64,000 nucleotides of DNA from Sedimentitalea xiamensis (lineage in GTDB: Bacteria; Pseudomonadota; Alphaproteobacteria; Rhodobacterales; Rhodobacteraceae): positions 62,001 through 126,000 of the forward strand of contig NZ_JASNJE010000010.1 in NCBI RefSeq assembly GCF_030164465.1. The letters are read 5' to 3'. Within the stretch, counting starts at the first letter, position 1. The number at the start of each line of letters is the position of its first letter. The position numbers were made by a program, and so were the translations under genes. The notes below the pieces were generated by a model. The model had not been told where the DNA came from. It did no database searches and was given only the letters and a program-made list of their open reading frames with translations. Of this stretch, positions 8,583 to 17,805 are shown one piece after another.

Positions 8583-9490
8583 GCCTCTTCGGAGGTCCGC
8601 GCCCCCAGCGCCAGCACCGCCGGCCAGTCGGCCCGCCCGCCCGCGCCCAGGCAGACGATGCCGTCGGGGGCGGAGACCGGCCCCGGCGCCGGGGTGCAGG
8701 CGGCGCGCCGCCCGACCACCTGGATCAGGAACCGCGCGCCCGCGCGGTCGGTCACGAACCCCTTGGCCCGGATCAGGCCCAGCCGGTCCTGCGCCAGCGC
8801 CCCGGCCAGCGCCGCGGGATCGTCCACCGGCCCGTCCAGGCGCAGATGGCGGCTCTGCACCGGGTTCTCGGGGGTCCGGGCGGAGACCGGCGCGCCGTCG
8901 AAGCCGCCCAGCACCACCGCCGGATCGACCGCCGCCTGCCGGGCCTCCACCTGGCGCAGCCCCGCGTGCCGATCCTGAAGCCAGCCGCGCAGCGCCGACA
9001 GCTCCGCCCCGGTCACGAGGTCGCATTTGTTCAGGACCACCAGGTCGGCGTCTTCCAACTGCCGGGTCACGGTGTCGCCCATGTAGCGGTCCGCCGCGGT
9101 GGCGCGCAGGGTTTCCGCATCCGCCAGCACCACGATCCCGTCGAGCCGGTATCCCTGCAACAGACCGACCGTGGCGGCGATGGCGCCGGGGATCGCGACG
9201 CCGGAGGATTCCAGCAGCACGTGATCGGGGCGCGGCTCCATCCGCGCCAGATCCATCAGCGCCGCGGTCAGGTCGCTGCCATAGCTGCAACAGACGCAGC
9301 CGCCCGAGATCGAGATCAGGTCGTCGCCCTCGGCCTCGATCAGATCCTCGTCGATGGGCAGTTCGCCGAATTCGTTCACCAGCACCGCCAGCCGCCGCCC
9401 CTCCGCGTGGCGCAGCAGGTGGTTGACCAGCGTGGTCTTGCCGGCGCCGAGAAACCCGCCGAGAATGGTCAGGGGCAGCGGGGCGGTCAT
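8579..9490 (-). CDS. CobW/COG0523-family GTP-binding metallochaperone
   Basis: This 303-residue G3E GTPase has Walker A GGFLGAGKTTLVNH near residue 11, a metal-binding CxCC in GGCVCCSYG near 65, ESSG and NKCD (G4), plus a C-terminal CobW domain. The family delivers Zn, Co or other metals to client enzymes. It sits between a metal-dependent amidohydrolase and a metal-dependent SMP-30 lactonase with ATGA overlaps on both sides, so one of these may be its client. This is inference from context. A zinc-limitation (Zur) operator is not evident. Confidence 0.92.
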   Translation of the reverse strand: MTAPLPLTILGGFLGAGKTTLVNHLLRHAEGRRLAVLVNEFGELPIDEDLIEAEGDDLISISGGCVCCSYGSDLTAALMDLARMEPRPDHVLLESSGVAIPGAIAATVGLLQGYRLDGIVVLADAETLRATAADRYMGDTVTRQLEDADLVVLNKCDLVTGAELSALRGWLQDRHAGLRQVEARQAAVDPAVVLGGFDGAPVSARTPENPVQSRHLRLDGPVDDPAALAGALAQDRLGLIRAKGFVTDRAGARFLIQVVGRRAACTPAPGPVSAPDGIVCLGAGGRADWPAVLALGARTSEEA

Positions 9491-11127
9491 GTCTGGTCGG
9501 CGGCGGCGAAGACGCGCCCGCCCTGCACCGTGCCCCAGACCCGCACGTCCTTCAGGTTGCCGCCGCCGATTTCCGTCGGGTCGTCCTCCAGAACCGCGAA
9601 ATCCGCCTTCTTGCCAACCTCGATGGAGCCGATTTCCCCGTCGAGTTTCAGCGTATAGGCCGCGCCCATGGTGATCGCGTAGAGCGCCTCGGCAACGCCG
9701 ATCTTCTCCGCCTCGCCCTGAGTGCGGCCCGAGGCGGTGATCCGGTTGACCGCGCACCAGGCGGTGAACAGCGGCCCGAGCGGCGTGATCGGCGCATCCG
9801 AATGGATCGCCATCGGCACCCCCCTGGCCAGCGCCGTGGCGCAGGCGTTCATCCGTTCGGCGCGTTCCGGGCCGACGGTCAGCCGGTAATGTTCGTCGCC
9901 CCAGTAGAAATGGTGGTTGGCAAACAGGTTCACGCACATGCCAAGCTTGCCCATGCGGTGAAACTGGGCGCTGTCGGCCAGCTGGCAGTGCTGGATGGTG
10001 AAACGGTGGTCGGGGCTGGGCTGGCCGCGCAGCGCCGCCTCCATCGTGTCGAGCACCAGGTCCGTCGCCTCGTCGCCATTGGTATGGGTGTGGATCTGCA
10101 CATCCTCGGCCAGCGCCAGGTCCATCACCTCGCGCAACTGCTGCGGGGAGACATACCACAGCCCGTTCGGCGCGCCGTTGAAATAGCCGGGCCAGCGCAG
10201 CCGGGCCGAAAAGCCCTGGATGGAGCCGTCCGTCACCACCTTGATCCGCCCCAGCCGCAGCCGGTCGGTGGAGCGCGCCCTGAGCGCGATCACCCGGTCG
10301 ACCAGTTCGCGCGGGGTCATCCCCATGAAATAGCGCAACGCCACCACGCGGGCCGGGTAATCGGCTTCGCCGGTGACCTTCAGCATCATGTCGACCGTGT
10401 CGTCTTCCAGCCGCGCCGCCAGATCGGTGGTCGTCGTCACCCCCGCGCGGACGCACAGACGGCCGAAATTGCGCAGCCCGTCGTCGTCGCAATCCAGCAT
10501 GCTGCGGTCGAAACCCACATGCACGCCGATCGGGGTCATCACGTCCGGTCCCTTCAACTCGCCGGTCGGCAGCCCGTCCTCCCCCAGCGGCACGCCCGGA
10601 TGGTTGATGCCCGTCCGCAGCATCCCGCCCAGTTCCAGCGCCTTGCTGTTGACGTTCATGATATGGCCGGAAGCGTGCAGCACGCCGATGGGCCGGGTGG
10701 TCGAGACCTTGTCGAGATCGTGGCGCGTCATGCGCCTGTTGTCCATGTAGATCGGGTCGAACTGCCAGCCGGGCAGCGGCGCGTCCGGGTCGGCGATCAG
10801 CGCGTCCGCCTCTTTCAGCCGGTTCAGCACGCCGTCCAGGGTCTTGATGCCCTCCCAGTCGCGGCCGACCGGGTCGGTCCGGTCGAAATAGCCGCAATAG
10901 GCGTATTTCCAGAGCGTGCCCTCCATCGTGTGGGCATGGCCCTCGATCAGGCCGGGCATCAGCACCTTGTCGGCGAAACGCTCGTCCAGGGTGTAATCGC
11001 CCCAGCCGGTCAGGCTGTCCAGCGGCCCGACGCCGAGGATTCGGCCATCGCGCACCGCCACATGGCTGGCGGTCGGCTGGCTGGCGCACATGGTGATGAT
11101 CTTTCTGGCGGAATAGATGGTGGTCAT
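9487..11127 (-). CDS. Amidohydrolase family 3 protein (YtcJ-like)
   Basis: This 546-residue metal-dependent hydrolase of the amidohydrolase superfamily resembles YtcJ and N-substituted formamide deformylase. It has the N-terminal metal-binding motif LIEGHAHT (about residue 64), later histidines in IHTHTNGD and FTIQHCQL, and an Asp near the C-terminal barrel strand in MAIHSDAPITPLGP. No signal peptide is seen, so it is cytoplasmic. ATG 11127 gives the typical family N-terminus. It leads a minus-strand operon with the COG0523 GTPase and SMP-30 genes and is divergent from a LysR regulator and ABC importer, which suggests it acts on the imported compound. The substrate is not readable. Confidence 0.9.
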   Translation of the reverse strand: MTTIYSARKIITMCASQPTASHVAVRDGRILGVGPLDSLTGWGDYTLDERFADKVLMPGLIEGHAHTMEGTLWKYAYCGYFDRTDPVGRDWEGIKTLDGVLNRLKEADALIADPDAPLPGWQFDPIYMDNRRMTRHDLDKVSTTRPIGVLHASGHIMNVNSKALELGGMLRTGINHPGVPLGEDGLPTGELKGPDVMTPIGVHVGFDRSMLDCDDDGLRNFGRLCVRAGVTTTTDLAARLEDDTVDMMLKVTGEADYPARVVALRYFMGMTPRELVDRVIALRARSTDRLRLGRIKVVTDGSIQGFSARLRWPGYFNGAPNGLWYVSPQQLREVMDLALAEDVQIHTHTNGDEATDLVLDTMEAALRGQPSPDHRFTIQHCQLADSAQFHRMGKLGMCVNLFANHHFYWGDEHYRLTVGPERAERMNACATALARGVPMAIHSDAPITPLGPLFTAWCAVNRITASGRTQGEAEKIGVAEALYAITMGAAYTLKLDGEIGSIEVGKKADFAVLEDDPTEIGGGNLKDVRVWGTVQGGRVFAAADQT

Positions 11128-11256
11128 ATGGCTTTCCTTCTGTCCCCGGTGGCGTCTGCACGGTCGCATCCGGCCTCGGTCCGGTCAAAGCCTAGGCAGC
11201 TTTCCAATATCGGCAAAATAGTTTTATCTGGTCAAGATGGTTGGCTTTTTGGGGGA
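11128..11256. promoter_or_regulatory. Divergent promoter region, amidohydrolase / LysR regulator
   Basis: This is a 129-bp region between divergent starts. The part next to the LysR gene (about 11200-11245, CAATATCGGCAAAATAGTTTT) is AT-rich compared with its surroundings and is the likely site of overlapping promoters and a LysR-type box. GGGGGA precedes the LysR start. No exact operator could be assigned. Confidence 0.45.
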
Positions 11257-12210
11257 ATGGCCGTGCTGAATTTCACCTTCAAGCAATTGCGCTATGTTCA
11301 GGCCGCGGGACGGTTCGGGTCAATCGCGGCGGCGGCGGCGGATCAGAACATCTCGCAATCCTCGATCACCGCCGCCATCGACGCGATGGAAAGCCAGCTT
11401 GGCTACGATCTCTTCGTGCGCACCCCGGCGCGGGGCATCCAGCCGACGCCGGCGGGGCGCGACACGCTGGCGCTGATCCGGCGGTTTCTCGACACGTCGC
11501 GGCATTTCGAAAGCGAAATGGGGGCCATCGGCGGGCGCACCACCGGGTCGATCCGGGTCGGTTGCTACGCCACCGCCGCGCCATCCTTCCTGCCGCCGAT
11601 CCTGACAAGCTGGCGCGAAAAATACCCCGGCGTGTCGGTGACGCTGCTGGAAACCGACATGTCCGCCATGGTCGGGCTGCTGGACAAGGGCGAGATCGAC
11701 TTCGCCTTCACCTACGAACAGACCGTCGAGACCCGGCACCGGTTCCAGCCGCTGTTCGCCGCGCCGCCCTATGCCGTGATCGCCGCCGACAACCCGTTGG
11801 CGGAACGGGACTCCGTGACCCTCGCGGATCTCAGCGCCCTACCGATGGTCATGCTCGACCTGCCGCTGGCGCGCGCCTATTTCACCAGCCTGTTCAAGGC
11901 GCGCAACGTGACCGCCAACATCGGCCATTCCAGCCGGTCCTCGGAAATGGTGCGGGCGCTGGTGGCCTGCGGCTACGGCTTCTCGATCCTCAACATCCGC
12001 CCGGCCGACTACCGGCCCGGCATCTCGCCCTACAGCCTGGTTCCGATCGTGGACGACCTGCCCGCGCCGGTCTTCGGGATCGCCTCGCAGGCGGTGAGCC
12101 GGCTGCCCGGCATGGTGCAGGCGATCCTGACCCATTGCATGGATCTGCGCGACGCCGGCGCCTTCGATCCGGTGGTCGTGAAGCCGCGGTCATTCCCCGG
12201 AAAAATGTAG
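11257..12210 (+). CDS. LysR-family transcriptional regulator
   Basis: This 317-residue protein has the N-terminal winged helix-turn-helix (residues about 8-65, with LRYVQAAGRFGSIAAAAADQNISQ and TPAGRDTLAL) and a C-terminal periplasmic-binding-like effector domain starting near IRVGCYATAAPSFLPP. It is divergent from the amidohydrolase operon and 97 nt upstream of the co-directional ABC importer genes, so it probably controls one or both in response to the substrate. The start is ATG 11257 or GTG 11263; the GGGGGA stretch is better spaced for the GTG. Confidence 0.92.
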   Translation: MAVLNFTFKQLRYVQAAGRFGSIAAAAADQNISQSSITAAIDAMESQLGYDLFVRTPARGIQPTPAGRDTLALIRRFLDTSRHFESEMGAIGGRTTGSIRVGCYATAAPSFLPPILTSWREKYPGVSVTLLETDMSAMVGLLDKGEIDFAFTYEQTVETRHRFQPLFAAPPYAVIAADNPLAERDSVTLADLSALPMVMLDLPLARAYFTSLFKARNVTANIGHSSRSSEMVRALVACGYGFSILNIRPADYRPGISPYSLVPIVDDLPAPVFGIASQAVSRLPGMVQAILTHCMDLRDAGAFDPVVVKPRSFPGKM

Positions 12211-12307
12211 GAAGAGCGCGCAATAAATCTCTTTTGTGCTGAAATGAACCTGCGCTACGCTGCCCCGACAAGAAAAACAGACCCTATCCAACAGAAGGAC
12301 CCTGCCC
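12211..12307 (+). promoter_or_regulatory. Short intergenic region upstream of ABC importer operon
   Basis: This 97-bp gap between the LysR stop and the substrate-binding protein contains a less GC-rich stretch (AATAAATCTCTTTTGTGCTGA, about 12221-12241) and AGAAGGA before the GTG start. It is a plausible internal promoter for the importer operon. No -35/-10 pair is clear enough to fix. Confidence 0.35.
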
Positions 12308-13879
12308 GTGAACAAACTGGCCAAGACAGTCGCCGCCGCGACCGCCCTCGCCGCGCTGCTGGCGACCACGGCGGTCGCCCAGGACACCCCGAAACAGGGC
12401 GGCACGCTCATCACCATGCTGGGCACCAACGTGCGCAACCTGAACTCCGCGGTGCAGTCGGGCATCGTGACCGGCTTTCCCGGCGCGCAGCTTTTCGCGT
12501 CGCCCCTGCGCTATGACGAGGACTGGACGCCGCAGCCCTACCTGGCCGAAAGCTGGGAAGTCTCCGAAGACGGGCTGAAGGTGACCCTGAACCTGGTGAA
12601 GAACGCGGTGTTCCACGACGGCACCCCGATCACCTCGAAGGACGTGGCCTTCTCGGTCGACGTGATCAAGGCGCATCACCCGTTCAAGGCGATGTTTGCA
12701 CCGGTGGAATCGGTTGATACGCCGGACGATCACACTGCGATCCTGAACCTGTCAAAGCCGCACCCGGCGCTGATGCTGGCCATGTCGGGGCAGCTGATGT
12801 CGATCATCCCCCAGCATATCTACGGCGACGGTCAGGACCCGAAGACCCACCCGCGCAACAACGAAAACGTGGTCGGATCGGGCCCGTTCAAGCTGGTGGA
12901 ATACAAGTCCGGCGAACATGTCATCCTGGAACGGCACGAGGATTTCTTCATCGAAGGCCGGCCCTATCTGGACAAGATCGTGATGCGGATCATCCCCGAC
13001 CCGTCGGCACGCGCCATCGCGCTGGAAAACGGCGAGGTGCACATGTCCGCCTTCGAACTGTCGCCGCGCATCATCAACCGGCTGAAAGAGGTCGAGGGGC
13101 TGAACGTCACCGACGAGGGCTATGGCGGCGTCGGCCCTCTGGACTGGCTGGCGATGAACACGACGCGCGGCCCCTTGCAGGACGTGCGGGTGCGCCAGGC
13201 GATCGCTTATGCCGTAGACCGGAATTTCGTCATCAAGGCACTGATGCTGGGCACCGCGAAAGAGGCCAGGACCGGCATCCACCCGGACAGCCCGTTCTAC
13301 AACGACGCCGTCGAAGCCTATGATCTGGATCTGGACAAGGCCAACGCCCTGCTGGACGAGGCGGGTTTCCCGATGCAGGACGGCAAGCGGTTCGACCTGA
13401 CCATCGACTACGGCTGGGCCGACGTGAAACCGCAGGTGGAATATGTCAAGGCGGCGCTGAAAAAGGTCGGGATCGAGGTCACGGTGCGCGCCAGCGCCGA
13501 TTTCCCGACCTGGGCCACGCGCATGGGCGAGATGGATTTCGACCTGAGCTGGGACTCTGTCTATAACTGGGGCGACCCGGTGATCGGGGTGCACCGGACC
13601 TATTCCTCGGACAATATCGGCAAGGGCGTCTGGTCCAACACGCAGGGCTATTCCAACGCGCGGGTCGATGAATTGATGGAACTCGCGGGCCGGGAAAACG
13701 ACCCGGAAAAGCGCAAGGCGCTCTATAACGAATTCCAGGAGATCATCGCCAACGAGGTGCCGCTCTACCCGGTCAACGCCCTGCCCTATCACACGATCTA
13801 TTCGGACAAGGTCGGCAACCCGCCAATGGGGATCTGGGCCACCAGCGCGCCCATCGACCGCACCTACCTGAAAGAGTGA
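12308..13879 (+). CDS. ABC transporter periplasmic substrate-binding protein (SBP_bac_5, Dpp/Opp type)
   Basis: This 523-residue family-5 solute-binding protein, which captures peptides, opines, nickel or glycosides, has an N-terminal signal peptide (MNKLAKTVAAATALAALLAT, cleavage after AVA). Family landmarks include YLAESWEVSEDGLKVTLNL and the VRQAIAYAVDRN motif. The start is GTG 12308 because the signal peptide begins there and AGAAGGA precedes it. It heads a five-gene operon encoding a complete importer. The ligand cannot be read; the neighbouring amidohydrolase suggests an amide or peptide-like compound. Confidence 0.93.
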   Translation: MNKLAKTVAAATALAALLATTAVAQDTPKQGGTLITMLGTNVRNLNSAVQSGIVTGFPGAQLFASPLRYDEDWTPQPYLAESWEVSEDGLKVTLNLVKNAVFHDGTPITSKDVAFSVDVIKAHHPFKAMFAPVESVDTPDDHTAILNLSKPHPALMLAMSGQLMSIIPQHIYGDGQDPKTHPRNNENVVGSGPFKLVEYKSGEHVILERHEDFFIEGRPYLDKIVMRIIPDPSARAIALENGEVHMSAFELSPRIINRLKEVEGLNVTDEGYGGVGPLDWLAMNTTRGPLQDVRVRQAIAYAVDRNFVIKALMLGTAKEARTGIHPDSPFYNDAVEAYDLDLDKANALLDEAGFPMQDGKRFDLTIDYGWADVKPQVEYVKAALKKVGIEVTVRASADFPTWATRMGEMDFDLSWDSVYNWGDPVIGVHRTYSSDNIGKGVWSNTQGYSNARVDELMELAGRENDPEKRKALYNEFQEIIANEVPLYPVNALPYHTIYSDKVGNPPMGIWATSAPIDRTYLKE

Positions 13880-13934
13880 CGCCAACCGGCGCGGCGGACC
13901 CTTCGCCGCGCCCCTGCCCGATTGGATCCTGCCC

Positions 13935-14906
13935 GTGACGTTCCTTCAGACCCTGGCCACGCGGACCTTCTATGCGCTGATCCTGCTGCTGGCGGTGCTG
14001 GTGCTCAATTTCTCGATGATGCACCTGGCGCCCGGCGACGTGGCCGACACCATCGCCCAGTCGATGGGCGGTGCCGATGCCGAAGTCCTCGCCCAGATCC
14101 GCACCGATTACGGGCTGGACCAGCCGTTTCTGGTGCAGCTTGGCCGCTATATCGGCAACGTGCTGCAGTTCGACCTCGGCTATTCCTTCTTCTACAACCA
14201 GCCGGTGACGGACCTGATCCTGTCCCGCCTGCCCGCCACCCTGCTGCTGGCCATCACCGCACAGCTTCTGGCGCTGGTCGTGGGGGTGATCCTCGGCGTC
14301 TATTCGGCGCGCCACCCCAAGGGGATCGCATCCTATTTCGTCACCTTCCTGGCGCTCTTCGGCTATTCCGCCCCGGTGTTCTGGACCGGCATCCTGCTCC
14401 TGATCGCCTTCTCGCTGAAAATCCCGCTGTTCCCGGTCGCCGGGATGACGGATGTCACCGTCGAAGGCGGGTTCTGGGCGCATGCGGCCGACGTGGCCCG
14501 GCACATGGTGCTGCCGGTCGTCACCCTGTCGTCGATCTTCCTGGCGCTCTATTCGCGGCTCAGCCGAGCGACGATGATGGAAACGCTGGGGTCCGACTAC
14601 GTGCGCACCGCCAAGGCCAAGGGCCTGTCGGAGCGGGAAATCGTCTACAAGCACGCGCTGAAGAATTCGCTGTCTCCGGTCATCACCCTGGCGGGCCTGC
14701 AATTTTCCGCCGTCATCTCCGGCGCGGTGCTGGTGGAAACCGTGTTCAGCTGGCCGGGTCTCGGCACGCTGGCCTTCCAGTCGATCATCGCGCGGGATAC
14801 TCCGACCATCCTCGGCATCCTGTTCTTTTCGGCGCTCGTGGTGATCGTGGGCAATATCCTGACCGACCTGGCGCTGCGCCTCGTCGATCCACGCGTGGGG
14901 AGATAG
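13935..14906 (+). CDS. ABC transporter permease (DppB-like)
   Basis: This 323-residue inner-membrane permease has six predicted helices. The N-terminal helix ends in LNFSMMHLAPGD, a conserved DppB/OppB segment, and the EAA loop contacting the ATPase reads YVRTAKAKGLSEREIVYKHALKN-like (about residue 220). A GTG start 55 nt after the binding-protein stop is chosen because the protein begins normally there. It forms a heterodimer with the DppC-like permease encoded 3 nt downstream. Confidence 0.93.
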   Translation: MTFLQTLATRTFYALILLLAVLVLNFSMMHLAPGDVADTIAQSMGGADAEVLAQIRTDYGLDQPFLVQLGRYIGNVLQFDLGYSFFYNQPVTDLILSRLPATLLLAITAQLLALVVGVILGVYSARHPKGIASYFVTFLALFGYSAPVFWTGILLLIAFSLKIPLFPVAGMTDVTVEGGFWAHAADVARHMVLPVVTLSSIFLALYSRLSRATMMETLGSDYVRTAKAKGLSEREIVYKHALKNSLSPVITLAGLQFSAVISGAVLVETVFSWPGLGTLAFQSIIARDTPTILGILFFSALVVIVGNILTDLALRLVDPRVGR

Positions 14907-14909
14907 ACC

Positions 14910-15794
14910 ATGACCGACGCCCCGATCCTTCCCGAGCGGGAAATCGAAAAGGCCCGCCACCCGCTGGCCGAAGCCTGGGAGATGTTCCGCCGCAATCACG
15001 CCGCCGTCGCCGCGCTGATCGTGCTGGCGCTGATCGTGCTGGCGGCGATCTTCGGCCCGTGGATCTATCCCACCGACCCGTTCGAAATGGTCTGGGCGCC
15101 CTTCTCGCCGCCGGGTGCGGACGGTTTCCTGCTGGGCACCGACTACTTGGGGCGCGACCTGATGGCGGCGCTGATCCACGGGGCGCGGGTGTCGATCGTG
15201 ATCGGGGTCGCCGCGGCGCTGATGTCGGTGCTGATCGGTGTCACCATCGGCGCGCTGGCCGGGTTCTACCGCGGCTGGGTCGAAGAACTGCTGATGCGGG
15301 TGACGGAATTCTTCCAGGTGCTGCCGACGCTGCTGTTTTCCATGGTGATCGTGGCCCTGTTCGGGGCCTCGCTGCCGATGATCACCTTCGCCATCGGCAT
15401 CGTCAGCTGGACCGCCGTCGCGCGGATCACCCGGTCGGAATTCCTGCGCATCCGCCAGCTCGAATACGTCATGGCGTCGCGCGCCTCGGGCACCGGCAAC
15501 CGAAAGCTGATGTTCTCGGTGATCCTGCCCAACGCCCTGCCCCCGATCATCGTGCAGGCGGCGCTGATGGTCGGCTCCGCCATCCTGTTCGAGGCCGGCC
15601 TGTCCTTTCTCGGCCTGACCGATCCCAACGTGGTCAGCTGGGGCCAGGTCATCGGGTCGAACCGGCAGTATATCCTGGACGCGAGCTTCACCGTCACCAT
15701 TCCGGGCGTCGCGATCTTCGTCACCGTGCTGGCGATCTCGCTGGTCGGAGACGGGTTGAACGACGCCCTCAACCCGAAACTGAGGCAGCGCTGA
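14910..15794 (+). CDS. ABC transporter permease (DppC-like)
   Basis: This 294-residue permease has an N-terminal OppC_N segment (RNHAAVAALIVLALIVLAAI), the conserved GTDYLGRDLMAALIHGARVS segment and an EAA loop near YVMASRASGTGNRKLMFSVI. It is the partner of the DppB-like permease. Its stop overlaps the ATG of the first ATPase gene (TGATG), a sign of coupled translation. The substrate is not readable. Confidence 0.93.
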   Translation: MTDAPILPEREIEKARHPLAEAWEMFRRNHAAVAALIVLALIVLAAIFGPWIYPTDPFEMVWAPFSPPGADGFLLGTDYLGRDLMAALIHGARVSIVIGVAAALMSVLIGVTIGALAGFYRGWVEELLMRVTEFFQVLPTLLFSMVIVALFGASLPMITFAIGIVSWTAVARITRSEFLRIRQLEYVMASRASGTGNRKLMFSVILPNALPPIIVQAALMVGSAILFEAGLSFLGLTDPNVVSWGQVIGSNRQYILDASFTVTIPGVAIFVTVLAISLVGDGLNDALNPKLRQR

Positions 15795-16780
15795 TGGCCC
15801 CGCTCCTGAAGGTCGAGAACCTGCGAATCGAACTGACCACGCGCAAGGGCGTCGCCCCGGTGATCGACGACCTCTCGTTCGAACTGGGCGCGGGCGAGAG
15901 CATCAGCTTCGTCGGCGAAAGCGGCTGCGGCAAGTCGATGACGGCGCTGGGGATCATGGGGCTGCTGCCGGAAAAGATCGGCCGCATCGCGTCGGGCTCC
16001 ATCACCTTCAACGGCGAGGAGCTGACCACCGCCAGCGACAAGCGGATGCGCGACCTGCGCGGCAACGAGATCTCGATGATCTTCCAGGAGCCGATGACCT
16101 CGCTCAACCCGGTCTATACGGTCGGCGAACAGATCGCCGAGGTGCTGCGCGCCCACCAGGGACTGGGGCGCAAGGCGGCCTGGGAACAGGCGACCGAACT
16201 CCTGGACGCGGTGCGCATCCCCAATGCGCGCGGCCGGGTCGGGGATTATCCGTTCCAGATGTCGGGCGGTCAGCGGCAGCGGGTGATGATCGCCATCGCG
16301 CTCGCCTGCAAGCCCCGGATCCTGATCGCGGACGAACCCACCACGGCGCTGGACGTGACCGTGCAGGCGCAGATCTTCGATCTGCTGAACGACCTGCGGC
16401 GGCAGACCGGCACCGCCATCATCATGATCACCCATGACATGGGTGCGGTGGCCGAAATGGCCGAACGGATGATCGTCATGTACGCCGGGCGCAACGCCGA
16501 ACAGGGGCCGGTGGAGCAGATCATCGACCACCCGCGCCACCCCTACACCAGGGGCCTGATTTCCTGCGTGCCGCACCTGATGAAGGTGCTCACCGAAGAA
16601 CGCCACACCCTGACCGAGGTGCCGGGCATCGTGCCCAGCCTGTCCGAATTCGGGCGCGACCAGTGCCTGTTCGCGTCCCGCTGCCCGCAGGTGACGCAAC
16701 AGTGCCTCGACAAGCGCCCGCCGGAGATGGCCTTTGCCGATGACCAACGGTCGGCCTGCTGGCATGCGGAGGACATATGA
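15794..16780 (+). CDS. ABC transporter ATP-binding protein (DppD/OppD-like)
   Basis: This 328-residue ATPase has Walker [12 protein letters not shown] (about residue 40), signature [11 protein letters not shown], Walker [12 protein letters not shown] and a C-terminal oligopeptide-transporter domain with the cysteine-rich [14 protein letters not shown] segment that binds an iron-sulfur cluster in some homologues. It powers the importer from the cytoplasmic side together with the DppF-like ATPase, whose ATG overlaps its stop (ATGA). Confidence 0.94.
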   Translation: MAPLLKVENLRIELTTRKGVAPVIDDLSFELGAGESISFVGESGCGKSMTALGIMGLLPEKIGRIASGSITFNGEELTTASDKRMRDLRGNEISMIFQEPMTSLNPVYTVGEQIAEVLRAHQGLGRKAAWEQATELLDAVRIPNARGRVGDYPFQMSGGQRQRVMIAIALACKPRILIADEPTTALDVTVQAQIFDLLNDLRRQTGTAIIMITHDMGAVAEMAERMIVMYAGRNAEQGPVEQIIDHPRHPYTRGLISCVPHLMKVLTEERHTLTEVPGIVPSLSEFGRDQCLFASRCPQVTQQCLDKRPPEMAFADDQRSACWHAEDI

Positions 16781-17796
16781 TGCGCGATTCCACGGTCGAT
16801 TCCCCCTTGGTCGAAGTGCTCAACCTCAGCGTCCGTTTTCCGGTGAAACGTGGCGGCGCATTCGGCCGCACCTCCTATCTCTACGCGGTGGATGATGTCA
16901 GTTTCGACATCCGGCGCGGCGAAACGCTCGCCATCGTCGGCGAAAGCGGCTCCGGCAAGACCACCACCGCGCTCGCCGTGGCGCGGCTGGTGGCGGCCTG
17001 TGACGGCGAGGTGAAGGTCGCCGGGCAGGACTTCCTGAAACTGGACGATCAGGCGCTGCGCAAGGCCCGCGCCCGGCTGCAGTTCATCTTCCAGGACCCC
17101 TATTCCAGCCTCAATCCCCGCCTGCGCGCCGAAAAGATCGTGCGCGAGCCGCTGGACAGCATGGAGACCGTGCCCGCCGCCGACCGGCAGGGAATCGTCG
17201 ACAAGCTGTTCAAGGCGGTCGGGCTGCACCCGGAACAGCAGCGCCTGTTCCCGCACCAGTTCTCCGGCGGGCAGCGCCAGCGGATCGGCATCGCCCGCGC
17301 GCTGGCGACGCAGCCGGAACTGGTGATCTGCGACGAGGCGGTATCGGCGCTGGACGTGGCGGTGCAGGCGCAGATCCTGAACCTGCTGAAGGCGCTCCAG
17401 GCGGAATTCGACCTGACCTACCTGTTCATCAGCCACGATCTGGGCGTGGTGCAGCACATGTGCGACACGATCGCGGTCATGTACATGGGCCGCATCGTCG
17501 AATATGCCGACCGGCTGAGCCTGTTCAACAGCCCCAAGCATCCCTACACGGTGGCGCTGCTCTCCGCCGTGCCCTCGGTCGACAAGGAACGGCGGGCCGA
17601 AACCCGGCGCATCCTGATCCCCGGCGATCCGCCCGACCCGGTGAACCTGCCGCCGGGCTGCCGCTTCGCCAACCGCTGCCCGGTGGCGCAGGACATCTGC
17701 CGTCAGACCGACCCGGCGCTGCGCAGCCTGCCGTCGGGCCACCGCGTCGCCTGTCATCTCGTCTCCGAGGACGGCACGCCGCCTCTGACCCCCTGA
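16777..17796 (+). CDS. ABC transporter ATP-binding protein (DppF/OppF-like)
   Basis: This 339-residue ATPase has Walker A VGESGSGKTTT, signature FSGGQRQRIGIA, Walker B LVICDEAVSALD and a C-terminal cysteine-rich CRFANRCPVAQDIC segment. The Walker B is followed by Ala where most relatives have Pro (DEP); the catalytic Glu is kept. It is the last gene of the importer operon. Its stop is only 9 nt from the stop of the convergent replication gene, and no hairpin terminator is visible between them. Confidence 0.94.
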   Translation: MMRDSTVDSPLVEVLNLSVRFPVKRGGAFGRTSYLYAVDDVSFDIRRGETLAIVGESGSGKTTTALAVARLVAACDGEVKVAGQDFLKLDDQALRKARARLQFIFQDPYSSLNPRLRAEKIVREPLDSMETVPAADRQGIVDKLFKAVGLHPEQQRLFPHQFSGGQRQRIGIARALATQPELVICDEAVSALDVAVQAQILNLLKALQAEFDLTYLFISHDLGVVQHMCDTIAVMYMGRIVEYADRLSLFNSPKHPYTVALLSAVPSVDKERRAETRRILIPGDPPDPVNLPPGCRFANRCPVAQDICRQTDPALRSLPSGHRVACHLVSEDGTPPLTP

Positions 17797-17805
17797 CGCG
17801 CCGCC

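Noticed and set aside
9802-11256. Long N-terminal extension of the LysR frame
   Set aside because: It is antisense to the amidohydrolase, and the conserved LysR start is at 11257.
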